Shown: in pieces, positions 7,316 to 15,549 of the stretch
Position numbering within the stretch: position 1 is the first letter of the stretch
How the letters are laid out: each line of letters starts with the position of its first letter
IMG/VR virus record: IMGVR_UViG_3300019124_000008
Span: 1 to 61,136 of that record
DNA: 61,136 nt
Strand: one strand, 5' to 3'
Origin: a virus
Position numbers and translations under genes: made by a program
The notes under the pieces: generated by a model
Database searches by the model: none
Told to the model about the DNA's origin: nothing
Seen by the model: only the letters and a program-made list of their open reading frames with translations

Positions 7316-9406
7316 ATGAATAAAGCAAAGGAAAAGAAAATCAATCAGGAAGCGGTCAATCACCTGAACGTGATCTTGGATTCGGTTCCGAAAGACGCTG
7401 GCTACGTCGAAATCCGAACCTTCCCCGAAACCGAGGAAGCGAAGAAGCAGAACAAATTCGGTCGCTCGTACTTTCTGCCGACCGACGCCGCGCCGGAGCA
7501 GATCGAAGCGGCGGTCAGGTGGTCGGAAATCGAATCGAAGCAGGGTCGCGGAGTCTTCGTCGGAATGAATCCCCGGAGCCGCGAGGAAGGAACCAAGAGC
7601 GCGGTCAAGACGCACTCAGCCGCCTTCCTCGACCTCGATCTGGAAAAGCGAGGCATCCGGCGCGAAGACGCGATTGCCGAGATCAAGGAAAACTCGCCGA
7701 TTCCGCCGACTTACATTTCCGAATCGGGTGGCGGTTTGCACGTTGCTTATTACTTTAAGCCGACCGACGACCCGAAGAAGTGGGAAGCTCTTCAGGAAAC
7801 GCTTTACGAGCGGTTCCAGCACATCGGAGCCGACCGCTCGGTCGTGACCGATTCGGCGCGGGTGCTTCGGTTGACCGGGTTTCCGAACTGGAAGTACGCG
7901 GAGCCTCGTCAGGCGCGAATCATCGAGTTTACGCCGATGGAAACGAAGCCGTCGTTCGGCACGGTCGCCGAGGTCTTCGACGTTCAGTTGCACAGCGCGA
8001 GCGGCGAACGCAAGCGTCACGAACTTCCTGAAGAAATCGTTGCCAGCGGCGACGGAGTGCGGTACGAGGGAAGAAACGCGCTGCTGCACAAGGAAGCGAG
8101 CCGTCTGCGCGGTTGGGGTTACGAGTTCGAGGAAATTTTTTCGGCGGTCATGGAGATCAACGAACGACGCGCCAAGCCGCCGCTCGATGAGGATGAGGTA
8201 AGAAACATCGTGCAGTCGGTCATCAAGTACACGCCGAACCACACGCTCGGCGAAGCCGGTACGAAGACGGTCGGAATGAGATTCGGCGATTTTTACAATG
8301 CCGAATACCCGGAAATGGAATACATCATTTACGGCTTATATCCGGGTGAGATCGGAATGGTTCAGGCGAAGCCGAACATCGGCAAAACGACGATGATGCT
8401 CAACGTGGCGATGGCGGCGGCGACCGGAACGGAGTATTACCCGCTGCTCGAAGCCGGACGACCGAAGAAGGTGATGTATCTCGACTTCGAGAACCGCGCC
8501 AGCTTTCTTCAGCTTGATATGAAGAAAATGGCGGCGAACTTCACCGAGGAAGAAAAACGGCTGCTCTTCGAGAACCTCTATGTGATGGTTGACGAGGAAC
8601 TGTTCGGTCAGCCGTTCAGCCTGTCGAATCCCGATCACTTCGAGATTCTGATGGATTTGGCGAAGACGTTCGGAGCCGAAATCATCATCATCGACACGCT
8701 GATTAAGGCTTTTTCGCTGGCGAACGAGAACGACAACTCGGAAGTCGAGCGGGTCGTCAACAAGCCGCTCGATGAACTGGCGAGAAAGACGCAATCGGCT
8801 GTTCTTCTCGTTCACCACATCGGGAAGGCTGGCGAGACGGCAGACAAGTCGAAATTGTACCGAGCGCGTGGCGCAAGCTCGCTCGCGGGTGCGGCACGGC
8901 TGGTTCTCGATCTCGACTCGATGAAAGACGGAAACGGTCGAGCCGTGAAAGATCACGTTGTTCTGAACGTCGCCAAGATCAAAGGCAAGCCGTTCGATGA
9001 CGTTGTGTACGTTCTCGATTTTCCGAAGCGGTGGTTTGAACCGGCTGAAGTGACGCTTCCCGATCAGACTTCGGTTCAGGAAATCGTCTGGAGCGTCGTC
9101 ACCGAGCCGATGCGCCGTGAGGAAATTGTCGAGCGCGTCGTCGCGCAGGGGGTCGATGTTTCCGAATCGACGGTTAAACGCGCTCTGAAGCTCGGAGTTT
9201 CGACCGGACGGATTCGCCGGGGAGTCAAGCAGGGTTATTACGAACCGGCTGACGCGCCGGAGACGGCTGCGGCGGTGGTGGAAGGGGAGCCTGATTCTCT
9301 TCCGCTTCCCTTCCCGGTTGATCGAGAGGCGCATTACGACCCGCAAATCGCGGCAATCGAGTTCGAGGCTTCGGAAATGAATGACGACGAGGGTGTTGAG
9401 GTATGA
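7316..9406 (+). CDS. Fused primase-helicase
   Basis: 696 residues joining priming and unwinding. Residues about 90-215 form an archaeo-eukaryotic-type primase: FLDLDLE (about 103), SESGGGLHVAYYF (about 135) and VLRLTGFPNWK. A PriCT-like helical module follows near 250-305. Residues about 335-570 are a RecA-fold RepA/AAA_25-type ATPase with Walker A KPNIGKTT (about 350-360), Walker B IIIIDT (about 455), a sensor LLVHHIGK, and RARGASSLAGAARL. A winged-helix-like C-terminus (EEIVERVVAQGVDVSESTVKRAL) may bind DNA. It is the replisome core with SSB and the family A polymerase. It overlaps the next gene by four bases. Confidence 0.9.
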   Translation: MNKAKEKKINQEAVNHLNVILDSVPKDAGYVEIRTFPETEEAKKQNKFGRSYFLPTDAAPEQIEAAVRWSEIESKQGRGVFVGMNPRSREEGTKSAVKTHSAAFLDLDLEKRGIRREDAIAEIKENSPIPPTYISESGGGLHVAYYFKPTDDPKKWEALQETLYERFQHIGADRSVVTDSARVLRLTGFPNWKYAEPRQARIIEFTPMETKPSFGTVAEVFDVQLHSASGERKRHELPEEIVASGDGVRYEGRNALLHKEASRLRGWGYEFEEIFSAVMEINERRAKPPLDEDEVRNIVQSVIKYTPNHTLGEAGTKTVGMRFGDFYNAEYPEMEYIIYGLYPGEIGMVQAKPNIGKTTMMLNVAMAAATGTEYYPLLEAGRPKKVMYLDFENRASFLQLDMKKMAANFTEEEKRLLFENLYVMVDEELFGQPFSLSNPDHFEILMDLAKTFGAEIIIIDTLIKAFSLANENDNSEVERVVNKPLDELARKTQSAVLLVHHIGKAGETADKSKLYRARGASSLAGAARLVLDLDSMKDGNGRAVKDHVVLNVAKIKGKPFDDVVYVLDFPKRWFEPAEVTLPDQTSVQEIVWSVVTEPMRREEIVERVVAQGVDVSESTVKRALKLGVSTGRIRRGVKQGYYEPADAPETAAAVVEGEPDSLPLPFPVDREAHYDPQIAAIEFEASEMNDDEGVEV

Positions 9407-10107
9407 CGACTTGGATGAATCCCAGACAGCAGATCGCTTTAAGCGAAGCGAGCGGAGCCGACGTTTTCCGTCAGAGCGTGGCTCCGAAGACTTCCGCCGA
9501 ACGAGTTTTAGCCGAACTCGAAGCGGCGGGAGTCACTCTCGCTCTTCGATTCGACGGAAAGCTCGTTCGCTTCGGCGGCGAGATTCCCGATCACTTGAAG
9601 CCGAAGGTCGCCGAGCTTCGAGCCGAACTGACGGAACTGGCGGCACGAAAACGCGAAGAGCGCGATCTGAAGCTCTCGCAGAAACTTTCGGAATGGCGTG
9701 ATTTTGCGGTCGAGCGTTGGAAATGCGATTTCAGCCGGGTCAACGGACTCGGCGATCTGCTCCGGCGCAAGCTCGAAGACGCCAAAGAGCGTTACCTGAC
9801 CGGGAGAGCCGATCTGAAGGAAGTTTACGAGTGGTTCAATCGGTACGCCAAGGCGCACAAGACGAACTACTTCAACCGCCAGCTTGACGGCGATGCGTTC
9901 CGGGTGAGCCGCCGACCGACGAGCCAGCGGAAAATTCAAGAGGCTTTCGAGGCGATCAGTTGGGATGAGGATTTTCGCGGGATGCGGCGAGTGCGAACGA
10001 CTTCGGTCACGCCGCAGGTGGAAGCTCAACTCGATCAGATCGAACGGATGAAGGTTTATTTCGGAATGAGTGCCGACGATTATATTTTGCAGCGAATTGA
10101 CGAGTAA
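9403..10107 (+). CDS. Protein with TubC-like N-terminal domain
   Basis: 234 residues. Residues about 30-80 (RVLAELEAAGVTLALRFDGK, then IPDHLKPKVAELRAELTEL) match the small TubC-type docking or adaptor domain often seen on phage and mobile-element replication proteins. The remainder is helical and basic, without a recognised enzyme motif. Overlap with the primase-helicase gene suggests a helper of that enzyme, possibly a loader or adaptor. This is inference. Confidence 0.65.
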   Translation: MTTWMNPRQQIALSEASGADVFRQSVAPKTSAERVLAELEAAGVTLALRFDGKLVRFGGEIPDHLKPKVAELRAELTELAARKREERDLKLSQKLSEWRDFAVERWKCDFSRVNGLGDLLRRKLEDAKERYLTGRADLKEVYEWFNRYAKAHKTNYFNRQLDGDAFRVSRRPTSQRKIQEAFEAISWDEDFRGMRRVRTTSVTPQVEAQLDQIERMKVYFGMSADDYILQRIDE

Positions 10108-10112
10108 AAATT

Positions 10113-10691
10113 ATGAGAACGGAAACAATCTTGGGAATGCGACCCGACAATCCGGTTCTTCTGATGATCGACAGATTCGTCACCAGCCGCTCGACCGAAT
10201 ACAAAACGGTTGAACGGCTGGCGTCAAGCGGAGCCAACGCCGAGAGCGTAGCAAAGGCACTCGGAGTCAGCCGCTCGACTTTTCAGAAGAGGATGAAGCG
10301 GGATAGAGAACTGCGGCGGTCTTGGGAACGAGGCGTCGTCGCGTATGCCGAATCGGTCGGAAAAACGACCAAACGAGAAAAGAACGGAAAGCTGATCGTT
10401 TACACGCCGAAGATCAGCGGTGCAGATACGAATGAAAAACTTCAACAGGGGATGGAGAGCGTTTTACGGTATCTTCACGCTTTCGGCGAGAGGTCTTTTA
10501 GCGAAATCAAAAAGGCGGTCAAACTTTCCGCAGATGATTTGTCTGACGTTTTTCGGGAACTGATTCTCGAAACCGGAACGGTCAAGGCACGAAGAGTCGT
10601 CGGGAGCGATGAATTTAGATACTTCGTAAACCCGAAGACGAATTATGTTCAAAGACCTAACAAACGTAAGACAAGCGGATTACCTCAATGA
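10113..10691 (+). CDS. HTH protein with C-terminal winged-helix look
   Basis: 192 residues. A helix-turn-helix is visible at about 44-72 (ESVAKALGVSRSTFQKRMKRD), typical of homeodomain-like or sigma-like DNA binders. A second helical segment (SFSEIKKAVKLSADDLSDVFRELILETGTV) with a beta-wing (EFRYFVN) suggests a winged helix. Five bases after the previous gene, so same transcript. Could be a middle-gene regulator or an origin-binding protein. Confidence 0.65.
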   Translation: MRTETILGMRPDNPVLLMIDRFVTSRSTEYKTVERLASSGANAESVAKALGVSRSTFQKRMKRDRELRRSWERGVVAYAESVGKTTKREKNGKLIVYTPKISGADTNEKLQQGMESVLRYLHAFGERSFSEIKKAVKLSADDLSDVFRELILETGTVKARRVVGSDEFRYFVNPKTNYVQRPNKRKTSGLPQ

Positions 10692-11199
10692 AAAGTATCC
10701 AGAGCGGAAGAAGAAGTCGAAAGCTCGACTGACGGCGCGGTTTATCGTCAACGACCCGAAGCTCAAGAAAAAAGGTCGCGGCTATTACTGGCATTGCGAC
10801 TGCGACTGCGGCGGCTCGCGCTTGGTGAGCGCGAAGGATTTTTCGATGGGAAAGATCACCAAGTGCAAAATGTGCGTTTCGCCGAAGCGGGTCGAAGAGC
10901 AGAAGAAACTGCTCCAACGGCTTCGGGAGATTCGCCGCGATCTTGGCGACGATTGGTATTCGGACGAGTTCAAGCGCGAATGGCGCAACCATCTCGCCGC
11001 CTTTTCCTTCGAGCAGCGGCTTCTCTTCGAGACGATTATGGATGGCAGATCGCACTGGCATTTGCAGATGCAAGCGGTCGATATTGTGATGCGGGAGACC
11101 GACATCGAACTGGAATTGATGAATTACAGCCGTGCGAGGGTGGCTCGCGCAAGGGAGAGATTGGAAAATGAAAAACTGTACCGAAACGAAAAGAACTGA
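10645..11199 (+). CDS. Cysteine-rich putative zinc protein
   Basis: 184 residues. The N-terminal part has HCDCDCGG (about 50-57) and KCKMC (about 74-78), a likely zinc site inside a basic region. The rest is helical with a charged C-terminal helix (RARVARARERLENEKLYRNEKN). The start overlaps the previous gene by 47 bp; no later Met is suitable, because it would remove the zinc motif. Function unknown, perhaps nucleic-acid binding. Confidence 0.65.
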   Translation: MFKDLTNVRQADYLNEKYPERKKKSKARLTARFIVNDPKLKKKGRGYYWHCDCDCGGSRLVSAKDFSMGKITKCKMCVSPKRVEEQKKLLQRLREIRRDLGDDWYSDEFKREWRNHLAAFSFEQRLLFETIMDGRSHWHLQMQAVDIVMRETDIELELMNYSRARVARARERLENEKLYRNEKN

Positions 11200-11431
11200 C
11201 GGAAACTTCGAGACTCGGATTGAAGCGAGCCGGGTGATTACCGAAGAGGCGAAGGCGAAGTCAATCGCCGGTCTCGGAAAGATGTTCAGCGACCCGAACT
11301 ACGCGAAGTCGGTCAACTTCCAGCCGGATTCGCCGGTCTTCAGCGGGTTGTTCATCTTTTCCGCGACGGAAGAGGGTCGTCACTTCTGGGGTCAGATCGC
11401 CTGTGCGCTCGGCGAGACGATTTTCTGTTAG
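11168..11431 (+). CDS. Hypothetical protein
   Basis: 87 residues from the ATG at 11168, which follows GGGAGAG; an upstream in-frame start lacks a ribosome site. Central helix ASRVITEEAKAKSIAGLGKMF, then a hydrophobic FSGLFIFSATEEG strand. Overlaps neighbours on both sides. No family recognised. Confidence 0.65.
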   Translation: MKNCTETKRTDGNFETRIEASRVITEEAKAKSIAGLGKMFSDPNYAKSVNFQPDSPVFSGLFIFSATEEGRHFWGQIACALGETIFC

Positions 11432-11670
11432 TGAGTATGCGAGAGCGATTTTGTCTCGACGGTGAGTTGATCGGAACGGCTCTCACCGAAGCGCAGCAGT
11501 ATTTGGTCAATTATGACGTTCCGCTATCGAAGACGGTCACTTACCATTGGTCGGTTGACGAAAAGACCGTCAGAACGCCTTTAACGGTTCGGTTTCTGCG
11601 GTCGAACAGGTATTCGATAGTTCGCAACTATCTGGATTTTGTAATCCGGCATTTTTTCAGGAAAAACTAA
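11431..11670 (+). CDS. Hypothetical protein
   Basis: 79 residues if translation begins at the GTG that overlaps the previous stop (TAGTG); an ATG two codons later is equally possible. Basic C-terminus (IVRNYLDFVIRHFFRKN). No family recognised. Confidence 0.55.
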   Translation: MSMRERFCLDGELIGTALTEAQQYLVNYDVPLSKTVTYHWSVDEKTVRTPLTVRFLRSNRYSIVRNYLDFVIRHFFRKN

Positions 11671-11687
11671 AGGGAGAGGAAAATAAA

Positions 11688-11948
11688 ATGAAATTTACGA
11701 AAACTATTCGCACGTTAATTGTCGCCATTATTGGAATCGCCTTCGCGCTGTTCGCGCTGGCTTGCAACACCGGAACGAACGTCGTTCGTGAACTCGACGG
11801 CAACGGGAACGTCATCCGAACCTATCAGGTGCGCGGATTTATCGAGTACGACCGGGAAGACGGCGAAATCGAGTTTTACCACAACGGTCGTGAAATCGAG
11901 ATCGAAGACGGTCGCTATACCATTGAGTTTGTTCCCGACAACGACTAG
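11688..11948 (+). CDS. Small phage lipoprotein
   Basis: 86 residues. A basic start (MKFTKTIRT), a hydrophobic helix (LIVAIIGIAFALFALA) and Cys26 in an LALAC lipobox give a classical type II signal peptide. The mature part is about 60 acidic residues rich in beta strands (GFIEYDREDGEIEFYHNG). Small lipoproteins of temperate phages can block superinfection at the host surface, which is a reasonable but unproven role here. Ribosome site AAAGGGAGAGG precedes the ATG. Confidence 0.75.
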   Translation: MKFTKTIRTLIVAIIGIAFALFALACNTGTNVVRELDGNGNVIRTYQVRGFIEYDREDGEIEFYHNGREIEIEDGRYTIEFVPDND

Positions 11949-11955
11949 AAAGCGC

Positions 11956-12009
11956 GGTTCGGGTCATCCGGGTCATCACTATAAGCGATGACCCAAGTGA
12001 CCCAAAAAG
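11956..12009. repeat. Intergenic covarying hairpin, copy 4
   Basis: Arms GGGTCATCCGGGTCATC and GATGACCCAAGTGACCC around a CACTATAAGC tip. Placed between the lipoprotein gene and the membrane protein gene at 12025. Confidence 0.85.
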
Positions 12010-12024
12010 GAAAAAGGATGAAAT

Positions 12025-12324
12025 ATGATTCAACTGTTTACAGCGGCGAGCTTCGCCTCGAAGATCAAAGTTAATTGGGATTTAGTGAAGCTCTCGGCGA
12101 CGGCGTTCGGTCAGATCGCCTTGGTGACGGCGAGCCAATGGCTCATCACGCACGGATATTTTGCGGCGGCGGTCGGGGTCGGATTTTTCATCTCGATCAT
12201 CTGGACGCTCAACATCAAGCGGGTCGCCTTCGGCTGCTGGCGCGAACGGATTGTCTATGCGGCGAGCGCGATGCTCGGAACCGTAGTCGGACTGTACGGA
12301 ACAGATTTTATTTTGGGGAGATGA
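12025..12324 (+). CDS. Small integral membrane protein
   Basis: 99 residues with about three hydrophobic helices: LVKLSATAFGQIALVTAS, YFAAAVGVGFFISIIWTL and IVYAASAMLGTVVGLYGTDF. A single basic loop (NIKRVAFGCWRER) lies between the last two. No recognised family. Its position in early genes beside a lipoprotein suggests envelope modification rather than lysis. Confidence 0.7.
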   Translation: MIQLFTAASFASKIKVNWDLVKLSATAFGQIALVTASQWLITHGYFAAAVGVGFFISIIWTLNIKRVAFGCWRERIVYAASAMLGTVVGLYGTDFILGR

Positions 12325-12551
12325 CGATGGTGAGGAAATTTTTATTAAAAGACGTTACATCGGGTCGATACTATGAAGGCATCGACCGGACTGCTTGGAG
12401 CCACAGCTTCACGGAGAAGGTCGAGGATGCAAAGCTCTTCAACACCTACGAGAAGGTCGAACAAACAGTTCGTGACATCTTTCTCGACGGATACTCGGAC
12501 GATTGGAATAGAATGCTGGCGGTCGAAGGCGTGTTCGTGAGGGGGGAATGA
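12321..12551 (+). CDS. Hypothetical protein, first of a tandem pair
   Basis: 76 residues beginning MTMVRKFLLKDVTSG and ending MLAVEGVFVRGE. The ATG at 12321 overlaps the previous stop and follows TTGGGGAG. The neighbour at 12548 has nearly the same first and last dozen residues, so the two arose by duplication with a diverged middle. Confidence 0.7.
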   Translation: MTMVRKFLLKDVTSGRYYEGIDRTAWSHSFTEKVEDAKLFNTYEKVEQTVRDIFLDGYSDDWNRMLAVEGVFVRGE

Positions 12552-12784
12552 CGGAGATGACGATGGTGAGGAAATTTTTAGTAAAAGACGTTCGCTCCGG
12601 CGAATATTATTACGGCAAGGAAAGGGGAAACGGGTTCGAGTTTGCTCGACTGTCCGATGTGCTTACGCCGCCGCTTTATAGCAGTTATACGCACGTTGAA
12701 AGAGTGATTGAGAAGTATTTTGAAGAAAATCCAATCTCGAACCGACTGCTGGCGGTCGAAGGCGTTTTCGTGAGGGGAGAGTGA
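12548..12784 (+). CDS. Hypothetical protein, second of a tandem pair
   Basis: 78 residues, a paralogue of the preceding gene: MTMVRKFLVKDVRSG at the start, LLAVEGVFVRGE at the end, different centre. Overlaps both neighbours by a few bases. Function unknown. Confidence 0.7.
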   Translation: MTEMTMVRKFLVKDVRSGEYYYGKERGNGFEFARLSDVLTPPLYSSYTHVERVIEKYFEENPISNRLLAVEGVFVRGE

Positions 12785-13200
12785 TGAATGCGATGACTGA
12801 AAAGATTAACGTCTCGACAGCGGAGCCGAAAGCGGTGATTCCAGCCGACATCGTGCGAATGAGCGACGACGAGATCAAGCGCGAGATCGAATCGCGCCTT
12901 CCGCTTCCGGCTGGATTAAACGAACGGGGGATGGTCTTCTACGCCAACCGGGTGATGAAGGAACTCGGACTCGCCGATCTGCTCTACCGTCATTACGTCG
13001 GCGTGATCTGCGGTCGAACGGTTTCGATGAGCGCGGAAGACGATATGAAGTATAAACTGAGCCTTCACGAACTGCTGGCGATCAAGTCGGCATCGCCGAG
13101 AATGAATCTGATTGCGATTCTGCTGGCAGCGCGTGAAGGCTCACGCGAGTCCAAAAATTTTTACAGATTAATTACGGGAGAACGTAACAATGAACATTAA
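12784..13200 (+). CDS. Hypothetical protein
   Basis: 138 residues from the ATG at 12784 (a GTG lies one codon earlier). Mostly helical; includes DDEIKREIESRLPLPAG and a central LADLLYRHYVG. No family recognised. Its end contains a class A palindrome with an embedded ribosome site for the following gene. Confidence 0.65.
   Translation: MNAMTEKINVSTAEPKAVIPADIVRMSDDEIKREIESRLPLPAGLNERGMVFYANRVMKELGLADLLYRHYVGVICGRTVSMSAEDDMKYKLSLHELLAIKSASPRMNLIAILLAAREGSRESKNFYRLITGERNNEH
13172..13187 (+). promoter_or_regulatory. Class A palindrome enclosing a ribosome site
   Basis: TTACGGGAGAACGTAA, identical to the site at 4944. GGGAG is the ribosome site for the ATG at 13190, so operator arms and ribosome site coincide. 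Confidence 0.5.
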
Positions 13201-13537
13201 CTTTGAAGAGCTTTTCAAGCAAGTTCCGGTGACGAAGAAGAGATCGGAGAAAGAGCGCAAATCCGCGCTTCATTTCGCCAGCCGGTTGATCGACCTGATC
13301 GCCGAGGCGAAGCAGAATGAAGTGAGCGATTACGAAATGGTCGAACACGCGCTGACGACGCTCCGCGCCGAGCCGAGCCTTCTTGTCGAGGAAGAGTTCA
13401 CCGCTGCGGGAAGCCGGGTAATCGAGTGGGATGACCAAGGAAAGCCGCTCGCCGCCGAGTATGAGCCGGATGAAGAAGAGGTAATCGGCGAAGCCGACGA
13501 GCCGAAAGGGGGTAAACGGAAAAATGAGCGGAAATAG
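13190..13537 (+). CDS. Hypothetical acidic protein
   Basis: 115 residues. A basic first third (VTKKRSEKERKSALHFASRL), an acidic middle and end (EYEPDEEEVIGEADEPK) and a lysine-rich tip. No family recognised. Overlaps the deoxyribosyltransferase-like gene by 14 bp. Confidence 0.65.
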   Translation: MNINFEELFKQVPVTKKRSEKERKSALHFASRLIDLIAEAKQNEVSDYEMVEHALTTLRAEPSLLVEEEFTAAGSRVIEWDDQGKPLAAEYEPDEEEVIGEADEPKGGKRKNERK

Positions 13538-13982
13538 TCCGACCGTTTATCTTGCCGGAGCGATTACCGGCGAGCGTTACGACGGAGCGACCGATTGGCG
13601 CGAGCGCGTTGCCACCGAGCTTGATTACGTCGGGATTACCGCCTTTTCGCCGATGCGCGGCAAGGAATATCTCGACACGGAAAAGCCGATTGCGGCTGAA
13701 TACTCGGACAGGATTCTCTCGAACAGCCGAGCGATTATGACGCGGGATTTCTTCGACGTTCGCCGCGCCGATCTGCTGCTCGTCAATCTGCTCGGAACCC
13801 GCAAGGCGTCAATCGGAACGACGATGGAGATTGCGTGGGGTTATCAGTTACAGAAGCCGATTGTGCTTGTGATGGAGCCGGAGAACGTGCATAACCATCC
13901 GATGATTCGTGAAGCGGTCGGCTATTGGGTTGAGAGCTTGGACGACGCCGTGTATGTCGCCAAGAGCGTATTACTGCCGTAA
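13524..13982 (+). CDS. Nucleoside 2-deoxyribosyltransferase-like protein
   Basis: 152 residues with the Rossmann-like pattern of the family: VYLAGAI at the start, DFFDVRRADLLLVNLLG, then SIGTTMEIAWGYQLQKPIVLV, in which Glu of TTMEIAWG is the expected nucleophile. The domain is complete in length. Enzymes of this family exchange bases on deoxynucleosides; phage copies occur in nucleotide salvage and base modification. Substrate cannot be predicted. It sits with the dATP/dGTP diphosphohydrolase-like gene. Confidence 0.75.
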   Translation: MSGNSPTVYLAGAITGERYDGATDWRERVATELDYVGITAFSPMRGKEYLDTEKPIAAEYSDRILSNSRAIMTRDFFDVRRADLLLVNLLGTRKASIGTTMEIAWGYQLQKPIVLVMEPENVHNHPMIREAVGYWVESLDDAVYVAKSVLLP

Positions 13983-14013
13983 TGTCGGCACTTTCTGAAG
14001 GGGGTAGAATTAA

Positions 14014-14469
14014 ATGAGTAGCTTATTAGATGCAATCAGACGGGAAGAACAGCAACAACAGGAAACCAAGGCGAAGGTTCTCGGATTCGATTTGGCGACC
14101 GGCAACCCGATCACCGAAGACGATCTGAAAGCCGGGTTCAAGGCTGACGCTGGCAAGGCGAGAATCGACCTCATCCCGGCAGACGTTTTGATGGAACTCG
14201 GCAAGCTGTACGCCAAGGGAGCGGAAAAGTACGCCGACAACAACTGGAAGCTCGGCATGGACTACGGTCGGGTCTATTCGGCGATGATGCGCCACGCTCT
14301 CAAGTTCTGGAGCGGCGAAGAGTTCGACCCGGACGGTCAGCATCATCTCGATTCGGTCATCTGGAACGCGATCACGCTGCGGTACTTCCAGCTTCACCGG
14401 GAAAAATACGCGCAGTTTGACGACCGCAACCGCGAGCCGGTGCGAGCCGAGGAAAAGGGTCAGAAGTAA
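14014..14469 (+). CDS. dATP/dGTP diphosphohydrolase-like protein (DUF5664 type)
   Basis: 151 residues. The signature DAGKARIDLIPADVLMELGKLYAKGAEKY-ADNNW and the later MMRHALKFWSGEEFD and HHLDSVIWNA match the MazG-like all-alpha dGTP/dATP pyrophosphohydrolase family (PF18909). It would trim purine deoxynucleotide pools. Related MazZ enzymes serve phages that replace adenine, but the other genes of that pathway are not seen here. A glutamine-rich stretch lies near residue 13. Confidence 0.75.
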   Translation: MSSLLDAIRREEQQQQETKAKVLGFDLATGNPITEDDLKAGFKADAGKARIDLIPADVLMELGKLYAKGAEKYADNNWKLGMDYGRVYSAMMRHALKFWSGEEFDPDGQHHLDSVIWNAITLRYFQLHREKYAQFDDRNREPVRAEEKGQK

Positions 14470-14491
14470 TTAATAAAAGTAAGAATGAGAG

Positions 14492-14518
14492 ATGCCGGGG
14501 GAAGGCATATATTTTTTG
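14492..14518 (+). terminator. Probable intrinsic terminator
   Basis: ATGCC pairs with GGCAT around a GGGGGAA loop, followed by ATATTTTTTG. It closes the gene at 14014. GGGGAAG can alternatively pair with CTTCCCC just downstream, so two folds compete. The class A palindrome TTACGTTACAGCGTAA follows at 14527-14542, before the phosphoesterase gene. Confidence 0.6.
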
Positions 14519-14526
14519 TCTTCCCC

Positions 14527-14542
14527 TTACGTTACAGCGTAA
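14527..14542 (+). promoter_or_regulatory. Class A palindrome
   Basis: TTACGTTACAGCGTAA about 40 bases upstream of the phosphoesterase ATG. No clear -35 box is seen. Confidence 0.5.
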
Positions 14543-14581
14543 CAACAACACCAAACTTCAGGAAGAGGAATTTTACAACCA

Positions 14582-15433
14582 ATGATTAAACGAGAGTTTT
14601 TTATTTCCGACATTCACCATCCTTACTCGAACAAAGCCGCTTGGAATGTCGTGTTGAAGGCGGCACAAATCCGCAAGCCGGACTTAATTCACATCGGCGG
14701 CGACGGAATGGATTTTCATTCGATCAGCCGCCATCCGAAGCAGCAGATCGAGAAGACGTTTCTGCGCTACGAAATTGACGAATCGAAGATCGAATGGCAG
14801 CGACTAAGAAGTGCCGCGCCGAACGCGAAGATCAATTATCAGGAAGGCAACCACGATGCTCGAATGCGGGTGTACCTGCGCGACCGCGCACCGGAGCTTG
14901 CCGATCTCGATGAACTGCGGCTCGAATCGCTGCTCGGCTTTGAAGAGCTTGGTTTCGAGTTCATCGAGGAATCGGCGAAGTACCGGGTCGGAAAGCTCTG
15001 GCATCATCACGGACATCTGCTGCCGGGTTCCGGCAAGTCGGTCGCCAAGGCGAAGTTTCTCTACACGCACCAAAATCTGATCTTCGGTCATCACCACGTT
15101 CACGATTATTACTCGGTGCGCCAGTACGGGTCGAACCGGCTTTTGCAGTCAATCGCCAACGCGATGCTCTACACCATCGAGCCGGAATACGCGCACCATA
15201 CGAATTGGAACCTCGGCTTTACCGAGATCAACTACGCGACAAACGGCGAGTTTAACGTGATGCAGTACCACATCAACTCGGAAGACGAGTTTGCCTCGGA
15301 CGACGCCGTTCACTACACGGTGATCGAAGGCGAAGTGATCGAGTCTCACGCCGAAGAAAACATCGACCTCAAGCTGCTGCGCTCGAAGCCGGTGTTCTTC
15401 TCGACGCCGAAGATCGAAGAAACCAACCACTAA
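14582..15433 (+). CDS. Calcineurin-like metallophosphoesterase
   Basis: 283 residues with the complete metal-binding set: SDIHHPY (Asp10, His12), GGD (39-41), GNHD (89-92), a HHHGH cluster near 138-142 and GHHH near 164. Family members hydrolyse phosphodiesters or phosphomonoesters; phage versions are common in replication regions, and their substrate is usually unknown. The last 80 residues are acidic and may be a separate small domain. Confidence 0.85.
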   Translation: MIKREFFISDIHHPYSNKAAWNVVLKAAQIRKPDLIHIGGDGMDFHSISRHPKQQIEKTFLRYEIDESKIEWQRLRSAAPNAKINYQEGNHDARMRVYLRDRAPELADLDELRLESLLGFEELGFEFIEESAKYRVGKLWHHHGHLLPGSGKSVAKAKFLYTHQNLIFGHHHVHDYYSVRQYGSNRLLQSIANAMLYTIEPEYAHHTNWNLGFTEINYATNGEFNVMQYHINSEDEFASDDAVHYTVIEGEVIESHAEENIDLKLLRSKPVFFSTPKIEETNH

Positions 15434-15442
15434 GAAAAATCA

Positions 15443-15492
15443 TTTTGGGTCATCCGGGTCATCGCTATAAGGGATGACCCAAGTGAGCCAAA
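15443..15492. repeat. Intergenic covarying hairpin, copy 5
   Basis: Arms GGGTCATCCGGGTCATCG and GATGACCCAAGTGAGCC around TATAA. Lies between the phosphoesterase gene and the gene at 15550. Confidence 0.85.
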
Positions 15493-15549
15493 CTTTCTCA
15501 AATCCAGCCAATTTCTTAAACAAGAAAATAGTTCATTTGAGGAAAATTT

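Noticed and set aside
14014-14469. 2-aminoadenine (Z) genome
   Set aside because: A MazZ-related enzyme family is present, but no adenylosuccinate-synthetase-like purZ, no DatZ HD phosphohydrolase and no dedicated polymerase feature was found.
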